This document shows, piece after piece, positions 1 through 12,077 of a DNA stretch of 64,000 nucleotides; positions within the stretch are counted from its first letter, which is position 1; each line of letters opens with the position of its first letter. Under the pieces are notes generated by a model. It had not been told where the DNA came from and searched no databases. It saw nothing but the letters and a program-made list of their open reading frames with translations. The position numbers and the translations under genes are program-made. The stretch comes from Rhodospirillales bacterium (lineage in GTDB: Bacteria; Pseudomonadota; Alphaproteobacteria; Rhodospirillales; Defluviicoccaceae): contig JADJRE010000043.1 of assembly GCA_016712375.1 (NCBI GenBank), positions 1 through 64,000 of the forward strand, read 5' to 3'.

Positions 1-108
1 TCCGGGCCACTGTGGCGGAGTAAAAAGCAGGCCATTTGGGCGAAAGCGGCGCAGCACAGCAGGGGCCCGATCGGGCCCCCCTTGCCTGTCGTCCGGTTTG
101 CCTCGAGG

Positions 109-971
109 ATCGGGCTTGCCGAGTTCGCCGGTCTCGATTGACGGTGTCGGCGGTGCCTGGTTTTGCTCCGCCCGATCGGCCGGGTGGCGGGACGACGGCG
201 TCCGGCGGATTGCTTCAAACGGCTAGCTGTCGCCAGTTCATGGTGAGGATATGGACGGGTGGGTCAGCCGGTCGAGCGCCGGTGAGCCGTTCCGATGCCA
301 GCACCGAGGTCCAGTCCTCGAACGGCAGATTGGACGTGACGAGGGGTCGAGCCGCGCTCGTAGCGCTGGGAGAACACCTCCGAACAGAAGTTCCGCCCCG
401 GTCGGGGACAGCGGCACGTAACCGAGTTCGTCGATGATCAGGAGCTTCACCGCCTGCAGATCACGCTGGAGCTTCAGAAGCCGTCGTTCGTCGCGCGCTT
501 CCATCAGCTGATGCACGAGGGCGGCGGCGGTGAAGGCGACGCTAACCCGCTGGCAGGCGGCAAGACCGAGAGCCAGGGCGCTATGCGTCTTGCCGGTGCC
601 GGATTGCCGAGCGCGATGACGTTCTCGCGGCGCAGGACGAACTCGCATCGAGCGAGCTCGAGCACCAGCATCTTGTTGAGGCTCGGAATGGCGGTGAAGT
701 CGAAGGTGTCGAGGCTTTTGACCGCCGGGAAGCGTGCCGCCTTGATCCGCCGCTCGACCATTCGGCGTTCCCGGTCGATCAGCTCCAGCCCCACCAGGCG
801 CAGCAGGTAGCGGGGATGGTCGACGCCGTCGCCGGCGCATTCGCGCGCGACCTTGTCGTACTCCGCAGAATGGTCGGCAGCTTCGGCTCGCTTGAGGTGA
901 TGCGCCAGCAGAACCTGCGGGGTGCCGGTCGTTCCCGCCGGTATCGCCTCGACGCCCGCCTTGCCGGTCAT
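109..971 (-). CDS. istB: IS21 transposition helper ATPase IstB (frameshifted copy)
   Basis: IstB is the AAA+ helper that loads and stimulates the IstA transposase. The start is the ATG at 971 (MTGKAGVEAI...). Recognisable blocks are the N-terminal IstB region, the Walker A area (reads GTGKTHSALALGL after a frame break) and a Walker B block (LLIIDELGYVPLSPTGAELLF). The frame breaks several times, for example where copy B has GCGGGAG and this copy has GCGGAG near 865-875, and a short deletion lies near 275-290. The stop codon equivalent to that in copy B has lost a base near 108-112. Family identity is certain; whether the gene is really dead or only mis-sequenced is not. Confidence 0.82.
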
Positions 972-2456
972 GCCGCTGTCAGGAACGAGGGGAACGGCGT
1001 AGTCGGCCGCCGTCGTCGTCCTGACGTCCGTTCTCGCAGATGTGGATAGCCGTCCCGGGCCGGTCGCCGCTCGATGCGCGCCAGCGCGATCTGCTCGACC
1101 GCATCAAAGCCGATGGCGCCGAGCCGGATCGCTTCGGTGACCGCGCTCGCCACGATCTCCATCGGATCGCCTCCATCGGCCGCAGGACCTGGATGAACGC
1201 CCGCCTGCCGCGGTTGCCCATGCGCGCTTCGAGGAGATGGCGCAGGTGCTGGAACGCCTCCGGCAGATCCCAGTCTTTCAGCGCCGCCGCCTGGTCCAGG
1301 GCATTTGGCTTCGTCTCGATCAGCGCGAGGTAGTGCAGCGGCTCGAACACGAAGGTCCCGGTGCCGTAGGCGCGGCGATGTCGGGCGATCTGCTCGCCGG
1401 CACACAGGATCACCACCTCGTCGACGAAGCCCTTCACCACAACATCCCGGAAGCCGTATGCCGTCGGCACCGAGTAGTCGTTGCAGCGGTAGCGGACCAG
1501 GGCGGTTGACGAGACCCGCGCCGCCCGCTTCTCGCACGCCTCCAGCGGCACGGCGGGCAGATCCCGAAAGGACTCCAGGTCGGCGACGAGACGCTCGCCG
1601 ATGGTCTCGCTGTGGCGACCGGCGCGCGTTCGCCCTGTCGGCGCCGGCAGCGCTCTTCCAGCATCACATTGAGATCGTCGTAGCTTGCTGCCTGGGGATC
1701 GGCGTCAGGAAGTTCAATCGGGCATACTTCACCAGCCCCTCGACCTTGCCCTTGTCGTTGCCCCCCTTGCGGGACGGCCAAAACGGTCGCGGAACAGGTA
1801 GTGGCTCTGAAGTTGGTGAAGGCCCGGGTCCGCTCCCGCCTGCCGTCACCGCAGATCTTCGCCACCGCGATCGTCGTGTTGTCGTAAGCACCGACAGCGG
1901 CACGCCGCCAAAGAAGGCGAACGCCGACACATGACCGTCGAGAAACGCTTCCGTCGTCTCCGCCGGGTAGGCCCTTCACGAACGGCGCGTCCGACTGTGT
2001 GCACGTCCATGCAGAAGAAGTGGATCTTCTGCCGGACGCCGCCGATCACGCCAATGGCCTCGCCGAAGTCGACCTGCGCGTGCCGGGGGGATGCGCCAGC
2101 GGCACGAAGGTCTCCCGGCCTTTGGCGCGAGCGACCCGGACGTAGTCCTCACCACCGTCACACCGCCGGCATAGCCGTGCTCGTCGCGCAGCCGCTCGAA
2201 GATCCGCTTGGCAGAATGCCGCTGCTTCGGAAGGCGCCGTCCCGTCGGCCTCGCGAGAATGGCGTCGATCACCGGCAGAAGCGCCCAAGCTTCGGCTTTT
2301 TCACCGGCTTCGTTCGCAGCCGGGCGGCAACGAGAACCGGCACATCTTCGAAACCGTCTCACGGCTCAGCCCGAAAACCCGCGCCGCCTCGCGCCGGCTG
2401 TTACCCTCAATGAAAACAAAATGCCGAACGGCGGCGTAGACTTCCACGGCAAACAT
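968..2456 (-). CDS. istA: IS21 transposase IstA (frameshifted copy)
   Basis: IstA is the DDE transposase of IS21 elements. The start at 2456 (MFAVEVYAAVRHFVF...) matches copy B. An N-terminal helix-turn-helix (SRREAARVFGLSRGTVSKM in copy B) is followed by the integrase core and a C-terminal region with the LVRYRCNDYSVPTAYGFRDVV block (about 1430-1520). At least four frame changes are visible, several next to runs of C or G. Its 3' end overlaps the istB start by ATGA, as in copy B. Confidence 0.82.
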
Positions 2457-2570
2457 CCCCGGCCGCCCCCTGACAAAGGAGACAGCCTAACCACTGGCGG
2501 GATTTGCTCCCGGCGCGGCAGCACCAACCGCCGCCGCTACGTGGCCTAATTTGTCACCGCCCTACACAGA

Positions 2571-3265
2571 TGGGTGGCGAAGCTGTGCCGCAGGGTATGC
2601 ACCGTCACCCGCTTCGCAAGCCCGGCCGCGGCGCAGGCGGAGCGGCAGGCCGAATGCAGCACCTGGACGTCGATCGGCTTCGTCGTCCGGCCGGGAAACA
2701 GCTCTGGCTAGTTTCGGATCAGGCGCCAGTAGGTGCGCAGATGCCCAGGAGCTGGGACGAGAGCATGACGAACCGATCCTTGCCGCCCTTGCCGTGCTCG
2801 ACCCGGATCACCATCCGGACGCTGTCGATGTCGCCGACCTTCAGGCCGACCGCCTGACGCCCGCAGCCCCGCCGCATAGGCGGTCGTCAGCGCGGCGCGG
2901 CTCTTCAGGCCCGGCACCGCCTCGAGAAAGCGCACCACCTCGTCGGCGTTCAGGACCACCGGCAGCTTGCCGGGCTCGCGCGCGTAGGGAATACGCTCCG
3001 GGATCTCGCCGCGCCCAAGCGTGACGCCGTAAAAGAACCGCAGCGCGCAGACCGTCTGGTTCAGCGCCGGCCACGAAATGCCGGTCGACACCAGATGAAC
3101 CTGAAAGGCGCGGACGTCCTCCAGTCCAAGCCGGTCCGGCGACCGGCCGAAGTACCGGCTGAACTTGCTGACCGCGTGCAGATAGGATCGTTGCGTTGCC
3201 GGCGACAGATTGCGGACGGTCATGTCCTCGGTCATGCGCTGGCGCAGAGGGCTCGTCTCGGCCAT
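2571..3265 (-). pseudogene. tyrosine recombinase/integrase, 3' end removed by IS21 copy A
   Basis: The start at 3265 (MAETSPLRQRMTEDM) opens a SAM-like core-binding domain (about residues 10-95: PATQRSYLHAVSKFSRYFGR), followed by the catalytic domain (ADEVVRFLEAVPGLKSRAALTTAYAAGLR). The frame breaks near 2850. Beyond that the minus strand still encodes a C-terminal block with the HxxRH motif (TVHTLRHSFATH, about 2571-2606). The reading then runs into the IS21 end, so the catalytic Tyr is lost. It resembles XerC-like or IS91-associated integrases of Proteobacteria. It probably served an older mobile element or an integration module of the island and should be inactive. Confidence 0.8.
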
Positions 3266-3402
3266 CGGGGGGCTCCTGCCTTCAGGATTGGGCTTCCACA
3301 GCCGCAATCCTGTCAGACGAAGCCCTCCCCGCTAACCGCTCACCTCTCTCCCGCGACAGCGGGTTCGTTCAATCCTAAATCTCAACAGGCCTTAGCCTGG
3401 GG

Positions 3403-3732
3403 CTAGCCTCCGTCGCCCGCCCGACTCTTGGCTTTGGGCGTTCGCTTTTCCTGCGCCTCCTCCACTGGCCGGTCGGTCTGCTTCAGGATGTTCTCCAGGC
3501 TGGCCACTTCGCTCTTCCAGCGCTCGACCCGGCGCTCGGCCATCCGCAGTCCCTCATCCCGGTCACGAATGGCCGCCTCCAGGCTCGCTCGAGCTCGCTC
3601 GATCAGCACCTGCGGGTCCTCGGGCATCATACCGGCGCCCCCCCCTGCCTGCCTTTCCTGGCGATACCGGCCGACCTGCTCGCTCATCTGCTGTTGCAGC
3701 TTCTCGATGTCTTTCGCCGTCTTGACGACCAT
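3403..3732 (-). CDS. small coiled-coil protein, last gene of the eCIS operon
   Basis: A 109-residue, highly charged protein. It has heptad-like segments at about residues 5-27 (KDIEKLQQQMSEQVGRYRQ) and 43-85 (ERARASLEAAIRDRDEGL...), then a basic Lys/Arg-rich tail. There is no signal peptide, Cys or membrane segment. It starts 12 bp after the stop of the beta-helix gene and so is probably co-transcribed with it. I do not recognise a family. The position suggests an accessory or chaperone role for the fibre gene, which is inference. Confidence 0.6.
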   Translation of the reverse strand: MVVKTAKDIEKLQQQMSEQVGRYRQERQAGGGAGMMPEDPQVLIERARASLEAAIRDRDEGLRMAERRVERWKSEVASLENILKQTDRPVEEAQEKRTPKAKSRAGDGG

Positions 3733-3743
3733 GGAATCTCTCC

Positions 3744-6700
3744 TCAGACCTTGACATTGAAGCTGGTGTGCGGACTGGGCACGACCGTGAGGGTGTCGAG
3801 ATTGATGAAGTCGCCGGTGGTGACGTTGCCCATAAGGACCACCCGGGGCTGGTTATCCAGGCTCACGGAGTTGAACCCGGAGCCCTGAGCTTCGATGTGG
3901 TTTCCCATGGCGATCAGGTAGTCCCCGCTGAGCATCACGGTGGCGTCGATGGCACTGGGCGTGGAATCGCGATGATGGCAGATGTTGTTGCTGAAAGTCA
4001 CCCTCCCAAAACGCCGCGAGGGGGCCTGTTGCCCGATCGTCACCAGGTTGCCGTGGCCGCGCCCGGAGAAGGTGTTGTCGGACACCAGCGCGTGCCCGAC
4101 GCCACGCTCGCCGCTCGGAGCGGGTCCGAGCAGACAAATCGCCGAGTGTCGCCTGTTGGGATCGAGCAGATCCCGGTTCGTGTAACTGACGCGATTGCCG
4201 ACGAGCTGACAGGTGAACAGGTTGCCGCTGATGCCGATGGTGTTTCCTGGCGCCTTGAAAGTGCCACCGGGGCTAATTCCGGTATCGACGACCTCGCAGT
4301 CCTCGAGCAGCAGGTTCGAATCCGCGGCCCATGCATCCGCGAAGATGGCATGTCCCACCTCGGCCTTGAAGCCACAGTTGGCCACGCGGTTCCCACAGAT
4401 GGCCGCGCTGCCGTAGAAGAGGGCCCAGATCCCCACTTCGCCTGCGCCCTCGACGCAGTTGCGGCTGACCTCGACGTCGGCCTCATGCCCCGCGAGGATT
4501 CCCACCCGGCATTCCCGGACGCGGTTGCCTTCGAAGCGGTTGCGGTCACCGTCGGTGGCGAATACGGCGACGTGAAGGGCGATTTCGGACATCGACATCT
4601 GGCTGATCTGATTGTCCCTGACCACCGCGCCGGAGACGTCATTCATGCGCACGCCGTACCAGGCCGCCCCCGCCCCATCGATGTGATTGCGGCTGACCTC
4701 CACTTCGTTGCAGCGGGAGATGGTGATGCCGGCCTGCGACCCCCTCAGGACGTTGTCGCGCACCAGCGCGTGGTGCGCCCCCTCGAAGTCACTTTGCGCC
4801 CTGCAGTAGATGCCCGCTGGCCGACCGGCCTCCTCCTCGGGGTCGACTGCAGCCTCGATAACGTTCACATCCACCGCAGTATGGAGGCCGCTGGTTCGAA
4901 TTCCTCCCCACTGCGCTGACCGCAGATCGATCCGGTTGGCCCGGATCGCGCAATGGTCCGAGGCGCAGTCGATGCCGTAGTTATGCCCGTCCAGGTAGGC
5001 CATTAGCCCTATCGCATCCAAGATATCTCGGGGGATGGAACCGGTCGTCGCCGCGCGGGCCCTGCTTCGACGGATCGTGTTCGCCACGATCGAGGAGCCG
5101 TCCAGGTTCGGCCCCAGGATGATCCCGGTCATGAAATGCTCGATCTGGTTGTGCTCGATGCGGGACGAAGCAACCGTCGAGGCGTTGACGAGGAGGATGC
5201 CGGCGAACGACAGTGAGAACTCGGCGGCGCGCGCGGGCGTGAGCTGGAGCGTCATGGTCAAGCCACGGATGGCGTTGCGTTGGACCTCCACGTGGCCGGT
5301 GCACTGCATGACCAGCAGCCCGAAGTACATCCCTTCCATGACGTTCTCCGCCACCGTGAGGTCTCTGCATTCGTGGGCGAGGATCGCACCAAAAAGCGGA
5401 AAGCTGGCGGCGGCAGTGGCCGCGGTGAAAAGGCACCGATGGATCCGGGCGCGCGCGCATCGCTCGATCTGCACGAATGTCCTGACCACCCCGGTGGCTA
5501 CATCATTCCAGGCGAAATGGATGTCCCTCACCGCGACGTCGGCTAGGGGCTTCTCGCGGTTTCCAATGTCGAGCATCAACGGTCCCGCCGTTGCCGGCGG
5601 CGCCGATTCCACGACGGTCCCTGGGCTCTCCCCGTGCAGGGTCACGCGGGACTTGTCGAGACGGATGGCGGCACGAATACGGTGGGTGCCCGCCTTCAGG
5701 CAGACGGAGCCGCCCTCCGCGGGCAGGGAGTCGATCGCTTTCTGGATGTCCTCGCCGGGCGCGACCGAAAGCTCGCAACATTCCGACTTCCTGCGGGTCA
5801 GCTCGACCAGATCGAGGAAGGGCGGGCGGCAATCGGTCACGTCCGCTGTCTTGAGATCGCCGTGCCAGGCGATCACGGCCAGCGGCGTCACCCATCGCTT
5901 CGGCCCGTCGGGCGGCTGGAACTGTGCCAGACGCGCCGGGAGAATCGACTGTGGCGTGCTCGGCCGCACGCCGATCATCCAGTAGTCGCCCGTTACGGAG
6001 GCGTCGCCCTTCGCGTACACGCGGACGCCGGTGCCGGTGCCGTTCGATCCGACCAGCTCCACGGGCGTCGTCCCATCGGGAACGAAGGTGATCCGGTTTT
6101 CCCAGACCCGTAGGAACAACGGCAGCGGGTGGGTGGTGAGGAAGTCGGCGGGAACCGCCGTCTTCAGCGTCACTGTTCGGTCGTCCGGATCGTAGGCTTC
6201 GACCTGCATGGCAGTGCCGACCGGGCCGGCCATCCGCGCCTTGTCGCCGAGGTTGACGACGGTGCCCAGGAGCTCGACCCATTGGTTCACCCTTGGGTGG
6301 TGATGAACGTCGACGGGGATGCCTTGCAGCCTGAGCGTCTTCGGGCTCGTCAGGACGGCGCGATACAGGAAGGAGGCGTTGTCCCAGCCCCAGAGCATCG
6401 TGTCGGCGCCGATCACCTGGACACGGATGAGCTGGTTCTCCGGCCCCAGGAAGCCGCTCTGCGCGGTGGGCTGACAGGCGTCGGTTGTGGCCGGCTCGGG
6501 GATAAAGTTGACGCGCAGCCGCATGTTCGAGTCGAGCCGCATGGTCGCCGGATCGAACACAGCCCCCGCCGCGTAGACCTTCTTGAGCACGGCGGCGAAC
6601 GCGCTCTCGCAGTCGGGGCCGGTCACCTGCATCCGCTGGACCCGCTGGATCAGGCGTGTCCGAGCCGCGGTGTCGGGCCCTCCCAGCGCGACCTCGCGCA

Positions 6701-7134
6701 ACGCCTCATCCTCGACCGCGCCGATCTCCTGCTCGGTGACGCTCAGGTAGACGGCCTCGGTGAAGGGTGACGTGTTCGCCGGATATCCGGCCGGGGCCCC
6801 GGCCGGATAATCGATCCACTCTGTCTGCTGCTGTCCGAGGTAGGTAGCCTTGTGGTCGTCCTGGCGGACGCGCACGCCACCGAGGTAGAGCGTGCCCTTG
6901 CCTATGGAGAAATCGAAGGGTTGGAGGCCCGCGCCCGGAACCGTGACCTTGAACCCGTCGTCAGGCACCCCCGTCGGCCCGATGATGTCGATCAGCTCGG
7001 CGCGTGACTCGTCCGCGCGGATCTCCTCCGCCTCGTTGGCGTCCGCCTCCAGCGTGACCCGCCCCTGCTGAGAAACGACCGACCGGTACATCCGGCTAGC
7101 GTCGTGGGGACCGGCGCGCTCTATCGCTGGCCAT
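3744..7134 (-). CDS. DUF6519 / right-handed beta-helix tail fibre-like protein
   Basis: A large protein of about 1,130 residues. The N-terminal part (SQQGRVTLEADANEAEEI) has the DUF6519 signature found in tail-like particle loci. From about residue 450 on (DIQKAIDSLPAEGGSVCLKAGTHRI) it is a NosD/pectate-lyase-like parallel beta-helix with many N-x-I/V turns (DNVLRGSQAGI, RNHIDGAGAAWYGVR, GNRVRECRVGI). Such proteins act as fibres or receptor-binding surface parts of eCIS. The longest continuous frame starts at 7091. However, a strong ribosome site (AAGGAGGT) precedes an ATG at 7134 whose frame hits a stop after 12 codons. One base lost near 7110 would join them, so I place the start at 7134. 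It lies downstream of the gpI-like gene. Confidence 0.8.
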
Positions 7135-7146
7135 TCGACCTCCTTG

Positions 7147-9251
7147 TCAGGTTACGTGGACGACCACCGGCTCGAGCCCAAGCGGCAGGTACTCCTGGTA
7201 CTTGATGAGGAGGCTGCGCTCCTTGACGGCGTTCATCTCACGCCAGAAGGCGCCCATCTCGGAGCCGTTTTCGGCGCCCTCCGAGATCTCGCCGCCCGCA
7301 ATGGCGAGGAGCTGCGCGTACTCGGGGCGCCCGAACTCGCGCGACGCGAACAACGGCGCGCGCGGCGGCACCTTCACGCTCTCGTATTGCCGCGGCAGCT
7401 GGCTGCCCTCGGACCAGGCGCTGAAACGCACACAGCCGTGCTGGCGGTCGTTCACCGTCACCACGTCATGGAGGATGCATTCGCTCGCGTCCAACCTATG
7501 AACGTCCGCGACGCCGAGGAGGGTGCAGCGCGAGAGCGCGACGTCGCCGCCGGTCAGGGAGATCGCGGCGGCCTCGGGATCCGCGGCCTGGACGATGCTC
7601 TCCCGCAGCGTGAGTGACTCGATCCGACCCCAGGATCCGTCGGAGGCTCGCTCCGTGAAGATCGGCCCCGTGATGCAGCGGTCGATGACGAGCTCCCGCA
7701 CCTTGCCCTGGATCCGCAAGCGGGTCGCCCCCAGCTCCCGGCGATCTGCCGCGGGTCGCCACCCGGGCGGGTTGGCATCGGGTTTCCACGTCCCCGGGTC
7801 GAGCGTGCAGCACGAGAGGTCACCCGCTCGAACGAGCCGCGGAGCACGAGGTCCCCGCCGCCGCTGATGAAGAGGCCGTCGAGCAGGAGCGTCGCGTCGC
7901 CGGCTCCGGTGAACGCCCACTCGGCGACGGGAGGCTCGGGCCGGACGACCGGGCGCTGCTTGTCTTCCGCTCGCAGCTCGGCCCTCGCGATGGGGCCGAC
8001 GTCGGTGACTTTCGGGTAGGTGAGCGAGTCGCCGATGACCAGGGCGCCCACCACCGTCCCGCCAGGGTCGGGAGCCATCTGGACCAGGGCTCCGTCTCGC
8101 ACGTGGCTGATTGGCAGTAGCGGCTCGTGCGGGACAGGGCGGCCGTAGGCGCCCGCGCCGATCTCAGACGAAAAGCCGTAGTGGTAGTTGACACGGAAGG
8201 GCCCGCTGGTGGGCGCAGCGAGCCAGACGATCCTCCCGCGTTCCGCATCGATCCACGGCTTGCCCGCCATCTGGCGCGGGTCGGATGCGACGTCCCCGGG
8301 CGGGACCAGGTCGTACCCGGGGCCAAAGGCGTGATAGATGCCCAGCGAGCTCGGGGGAGCGTCGGGACGAGGAACGCGATAGAGCTCGGGGAGTGCGGTC
8401 TTGATCAGGTCCGCGGTGATCGCTCCCGGGAGCTCGTGCGGCTGGGGTGAGATCCAGTAGTCGCCGAAGGCGCGTACACCGGCCGCGAAGAGCGGGACGT
8501 CCCGCCCCGTCGGGTCGAACGTGTACTGGTTGGGACACGTGGCGTCAGGGACGGGGATGGCCTGCGTGACGGGCAAGCTCTTCAGCCTCCACACGAACAC
8601 GCCGAGGCGCGGTATGTCGTGCCAGCCCGTCATCCCCCGGCCCCGCCGAACGTCGGCCGTGTGGAAGAACTCGTCGTAGGCGGTGTTGGTCAGGGCCGCT
8701 CCGTGCACGTTGCGGAGGTCGGCCAGGCCACCCGCCCCGGTGAGCGTGCGGGCGCCGATGAGCCCCTGGGCCTGCTGCAACCGGAAGCCCGCATCGGCGG
8801 GGGGCACCGGGAAGCCGATGGCGGGGTCGAGTCCGTGCCGCGTGCGTGCCAACCACCGGAAGAACTCGACGACGCGCGCGCTCCAACCTGTGATGTCGGT
8901 GGCCAGCTCCTCAAGGAGGCCGACGGTGCCCTTGCGACGGCGATAGTAGATGGTCTTGGCCACCTCCACTCGCCGGCCGCGCGCGTCGAGGCTGGCCACG
9001 AGGTTGGTGGCGAGGAGGTCTCCCAGGTAAGCGATGACCCAGTCGTCGCAGGTCTCGATCGACTGGTCCTCCCAGAGGCGGTCGACGCTCCGGCGCACGA
9101 CGGCGGCCTGTGCCCCGATGCGTTCGACCAGCTCGCGTATCGGGCCCTTCCGGTCGAAATCCGGGGAGTCCTCAGCGCGATAAATCGCCGGTAGCAGGTT
9201 CCACAGCTTCTGGGCGTACCAGGCTTCGTAGCGATCCGGATCATTCGCCAT
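7147..9251 (-). CDS. eCIS tail protein gpI-like (one frameshift)
   Basis: The start ATG at 9251 (MANDPDRYEAWYAQ) overlaps the upstream baseplate gene by 11 bp. Residues about 1-110 (LWNLLPAIYRAEDS...VVRRSVDRLWEDQSIETC...VIAYLGDLL) match the phage tail protein I / Afp12-like family that joins baseplate wedges to fibres. The middle region is unfamiliar. The C-terminal part (about 7147-7830) is rich in short beta repeats (GGDVALSRCTLLGVADVHRLDASE), ends in VVVHVT and looks like a small beta-helix. The frame changes once near 7800-7850, inside the C-run next to the sequence for GSFERVT. Joined, it gives about 700 residues. Confidence 0.82.
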
Positions 9252-12077
9252 GGCGAGCAACTTCCGCAGTTATGTGGAGGCGGTCTCCACGGAGCAGATA
9301 GAAGCCCCCCTCGCCGGGCGAGTGGCGTTCTCCCGACTCCAGGCGCAGCACGTCCTGCAAGATAATTCTGGGTCCGAGGCTGGGCGGATCGACGCGGTCC
9401 GCCAGCCAGCCGGGGCCCAGCGCGACACCTTCCGGGTCGAGGAGGTCCAGCGTGTCCAACGCGATGCGGCGGGCGGCGATGTCGGACGCCGGCGCACCCG
9501 TGCCGGGGCTGGTGCCGAGGCGGGGGCGAGCGCGCGGAGCTCCTGCGTCCAGATCCCGAATCCGCAGCGCGCGCACCGCGCGGACACCATCGATGTGCAG
9601 GCAGGCTTCATGGATGTGGCTGTCATAGACGGTGTGGCCGATCCGGACGGTCTCGATCCCGAAGATGTCGTTCCGCAAGTCGAGCAGCGCCGCCGAGACC
9701 GCGGTCCGGACGGAATCCGCCTCGTAGGCGGGATCGACCTCCAGCGTGAAGCTGATGTCGGCATACATGGGCGCCGCCAGCGCGACGAGGACCGGCCGAT
9801 TCGGGTCGGCGAACGCGTGGAGCGCGGCGGTCGCCGCCACCACCGCAGCGTCATCGTCGCCCACGAAGACCTTGACCAGTGTGCGCTGGGAGCCGCCGTC
9901 CCAGCTCCAGTAGGCGCGAGCCCGCCTGACCCCGGGTGTCTGCGCCGCCAGCGTCTCGTAGTCATCGCCGGAGACCGCCCGGCCGAACGTGAGCACCGAG
10001 CGCGGGGCGTACCGGCGAATCTGTGAGGATCGACGTGAGCGTCCCCACGGGAGGTACCGCGGCGCCGCTGCCGTAGCGGTATTGCGCGACAACGTTATCG
10101 GTGCCGGTTGGCAGTCGCGCACCGTTCTCGCCGTCGCCGAAGCGGACGTGGGTCTTCTGCTCGTCGTCCTCGCGGGTCACGAACACGCGCGCGTCGGATG
10201 GCACGCCATGAAGGCTCGGGACCTCGTGCCACTCAATCCCGTCGACGCGGATCCGCAGCGTGCTCCGGTATCCGTCTACGGAGCGCGGGCCGGTGTCGGC
10301 CAGGTAGGTGAGCGGCGATCGCTGGAGGACGAACTCCTGCTGGATGAGGATCGAGTTCCCGCTGCCGAGGACTTCCCCCTCGACGGTGCGGCCGCGCGAG
10401 ATCGGCAGAAGGTGGAGCAGGGCCTCGAGCGGCGGCACGAGCTCCTCCCCCTCGTCGGTGCCCGTCTGTCCGAGCCGCCCGAGCTTGCCCTTGCCGGTCG
10501 CATCCTTGATCAGCACCGGCAAGGGATTGTCGGGGGCAGCACGTCGGGTACGACGGGGACCTCGACGGCCTTCGTCGGCTTACCGGAGGACGCGTCAATC
10601 TGCTCTCCCACCTCTTCCCAGCCGTAGTGGACCACGATCTTGTCGATGTCCACGCCATCCATCGACATCCCGTCGAGGAACGGATTGACGTCGAAGGTGA
10701 TCTTGGAGTGAGGAATGGGGATGGGCGCCGCTGCGCCACCGCCGACCAGACCGGCCAGCGCCCCACGGCTCCCCGGTGGACCGATGGGCGGTCCCTGGCC
10801 GATCCGGTCGATCTCGGGGGCGTTTGCGTACGAGATCTCTTCGGAATACCCGGTGACCTTGACGAGTTGCGCACGGAACGGCCCCCCGAGGGCTCCTCCC
10901 TCCCTCTTCTCGAACAGCACGGGATCGCCCGGGTTGATCCCGCGCGTGATCGCCTCGAGGTGGGCTGCTCCCTGAGGACGGCCTTCGGGGAAGGCGGGCA
11001 GGGGCACCGACAACCCCGCGAGGACGCGGGGATCCTCGGGCGGCTGGGAGGGAGGGCCGCTGGAGACGAGGTGCAGCGGATCGAAGATGGCCTGCACGAC
11101 CTGCATGACTCCGCTGACGTTCGACAGCGACAGGTTGGAGGAGCCGGGATATCGCTTGTGGTACAGCCAGAGATGCGCTTGTTTGGTGGCGCGGAGGACG
11201 CGGTAGTCCTTGTGCGGTGCGGACAGGGAATGGGCCAAGAGAGATGTCATCCGCGTGATCGCGTGTCCCGTCGCATCCCAGACCGGTTCGACCTCGGTGA
11301 CCGTCGCCATCGCGAAGCCGGTGGGGTCGTCGAGGTGACCGCGCCAATCGCGTTTAAGGAAGAGGATGGTGTCGCCGGGCTCCACCGTCATGACAACCCC
11401 GTCGAGCGCCATCGGGAACGACTCGCCCTTCTCGGCCGGGACGTCCGGCTTCTCCGCCGCCCCCGCAGGAACGGAGTTTCGGAAGCGCCCGTTCGCATCC
11501 TTGGGAGCGCGGATCTTCGCTTTGACCGGAAGGGCGCTCGAGGCGATCCCATCGACCGAGGGGATGTGCGCCGAGAACGGCAGCGGTTGCCCGAGCGTAC
11601 CGATCTCGATGTCGTCGTCGAGCTCGAAGATCTGCGCCGGTTGGCCCGGCGCGGACACGCCCTCTATCGCGAAGCCGCGCGGCAGCACGAAGGGCAGCGG
11701 GCTGTCGGTCAGCGCTGCAACGACGCCCGTCGCGCCGATGCCGGGACGCGCGCGGTAACCGAGCAGGGAGATGATCCGCCTGACGTCCTGGGGGACGGCC
11801 GCCGTGCGGAGCAGCACCTCCTGGATCGCCTGCTCGTTGTAGGATGTAAGCAAGTCGGCGAGGTAGGCCCACCACTCCAGCATCTGCAGGGCCAGGTCGC
11901 CTCCTGCCGCGGGGTGCCAGTCGTCGAGCGCCGCCTCGTCCGGACGCGCGCGCAGGAGCGCATGACGGAACGTCTGCAGTTGCCGACGCGATAGTCAACG
12001 AAGGTGCGCCCCGGCGGATTGGCGATGATCCGCGGGTGGGTAAAGACCTCGCAGGGACAAGCGGTGGTCGAATTCAC
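9241..12077 (-). CDS. large baseplate assembly protein, second gpJ-type wedge (three frameshifts)
   Basis: The product is a structural wedge of the contractile baseplate, of the putative-baseplate-assembly-protein family associated with gpJ/Afp11-12. It starts with GTG at 12077 (NSTTACPCEVFTHPRIIANPPGR) through a GTGA overlap with the upstream baseplate gene. The continuing frames are 11883-10510 (MLEWWAYLADLLTSYNEQAI...), 10522-10025 (GRTVEGEVLGSGNS...VRFGDGENGARLP) and 10025-9241 (GRAVSGDDYETLAAQTPGV...). The last two contain the typical FGDG and DYE(T/K)LA motifs of baseplate J proteins. Breaks fall near 11990, 10530 and 10025, in G/C runs. Joined length is about 940 residues. Confidence 0.82.

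Larger units (their letters stand above)
1..2570 (-). mobile_element. IS21-family insertion sequence, copy A (inverted relative to copy B)
   Basis: This is the same element as the one at 46387-48996, in opposite orientation. It carries istA then istB, reading right to left. The right end at about 2551-2570 (ending CGCCCTACACAGA) matches the left end of copy B. The left end runs off or just reaches the window edge, since position 1 falls about 40 bases inside the terminus seen in copy B. The sequence is near-identical to copy B except for scattered one-to-few-base indels. The inner edge cuts a tyrosine recombinase gene. Confidence 0.9.

Noticed and set aside
2571..3265. Tyrosine recombinase as the active integrase of the island
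   Set aside because: The catalytic Tyr region is missing at the IS21 border and the frame is broken.
3768..4919. Long plus-strand frames opposite the beta-helix fibre gene
   Set aside because: Antisense shadows of high-GC coding sequence; no ribosome site or family similarity.
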